Shown in pieces: positions 4,873 to 5,293 of a DNA stretch of 5,293 nucleotides. The DNA comes from Sporomusa sp. Its GTDB lineage: Bacteria > Bacillota_C > Negativicutes > Sporomusales > Sporomusaceae. How positions within the stretch are numbered: position 1 is the first letter of the stretch; the number at the start of each line of letters is the position of its first letter. The stretch spans positions 1 through 5,293 of the forward strand of contig JAQSXM010000269.1 of NCBI GenBank assembly GCA_029256645.1, read 5' to 3'. The position numbers and the translations under genes are program-made. The notes below the pieces were generated by a model. That model searched no databases. It was not told the DNA's origin and saw only the letters and a program-made list of their open reading frames with translations.

Positions 4873-5293
4873 ATGGTGTTTTTTTCTGATTCAGGAGTGT
4901 CGACCACTGTCGAACTTCAAAAAGCTTTAACTGACCTACGTATTAATGAATGGCTTCATGAGGACATATTTCACTTTAAATGGTATTTTTTAATAGGATT
5001 GTTTGTCCTTTCTTTATTTGCCTGGTGCAAACTGGTTGATAAAAAACGCCTGCCGGAAATCACTCTGCATGCGGGATTAACCATGTTCATTACCCTTGTT
5101 TTGGACGAATTTGGTGAGGAACTGACTTTATGGGATTATCCGGTTGATATAATCCCAATATTCCCACCCTTAACAGCAGTTGATTTAGTCTGCTTGCCGA
5201 TGATCTATTCCCTTATCTACCAGCATTTTAAAACATGGCAAAGCTTTTTGCGTGCTACTATAATAATGGCAGGCATATTCTGCTTTGTCTTTG
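4873..5293 (+). CDS. CBO0543 family membrane protein paralogue (3' cut)
   Basis: An open frame from ATG 4873 runs 140 codons to the window edge. It is a close paralogue of the preceding gene, aligning over its whole visible length with roughly half the residues identical. It keeps INEWL-HED-FHF near residues 24-35, CKLVDKKRLPEI, LDEFGEELTLW, IPIFPPLTA, IYQHFKTW and QSF. The acidic pair after helix 2 is kept (DE). The first three helices and part of the fourth are visible; one or one and a half more are expected beyond the edge. GGAGG at 4861-4865 follows the previous stop directly and lies 7 nt before the start, so the intergenic gap is 12 nt. This is typical of translational coupling after tandem duplication. 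Function unknown. Confidence 0.85.
   Translation, partial: MVFFSDSGVSTTVELQKALTDLRINEWLHEDIFHFKWYFLIGLFVLSLFAWCKLVDKKRLPEITLHAGLTMFITLVLDEFGEELTLWDYPVDIIPIFPPLTAVDLVCLPMIYSLIYQHFKTWQSFLRATIIMAGIFCFVF

Overview
The window looks like part of a Firmicutes (Bacillota) chromosome. Ribosome binding sites are strong GGAGG types, one gene starts with TTG, composition is moderate to AT-rich, and the proteins include an OxdC-type bicupin and CBO0543-type membrane proteins. A secreted protein with a BamE/SmpA-like C-terminus would suit an outer-membrane-bearing lineage such as the Negativicutes (Sporomusaceae), but this placement is inference. No rRNA, tRNA, CRISPR array, transposase or phage gene was seen.

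Left half, minus strand. A 30-bp perfect palindrome (36-65) lies behind a secreted 306-residue protein (1000 to 80, TTG start). Upstream of that gene is a leader of about 167 nt, driven by a near-consensus promoter (TTGACG, 17 nt, TATAAT). The leader can fold into a compact three-way junction closed by a helix that runs into seven U residues, so it is a candidate cis-acting RNA switch. Its promoter -35 box lies inside a 23-bp-stem palindrome that is also the probable terminator of the next gene. That gene (2492 to 1257) encodes a 411-residue polytopic membrane protein. It is built from two ungapped copies of a membrane module plus a C-terminal soluble fold interrupted by a glycine-rich transmembrane hairpin.

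Middle (2493-3032). This stretch of about 540 bp has no intact gene. On the minus strand it holds what reads as a decayed N-terminus of a CBO0543-like membrane protein, with its own Shine-Dalgarno sequence and in-frame stops, and possibly one other short coding scrap.

Right half, plus strand. A 386-residue bicupin of the oxalate decarboxylase family (3033-4193) keeps both metal sites but has a changed active-site lid (SDLNT instead of SENST). It is followed by two tandem, closely related CBO0543-type five-helix membrane proteins (4291-4860, and 4873 onward, cut by the window edge). They are 12 nt apart and probably co-transcribed. No convincing terminator separates the bicupin from the first of them, so the three may form one operon. 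How the membrane proteins relate to oxalate metabolism cannot be read from the sequence.
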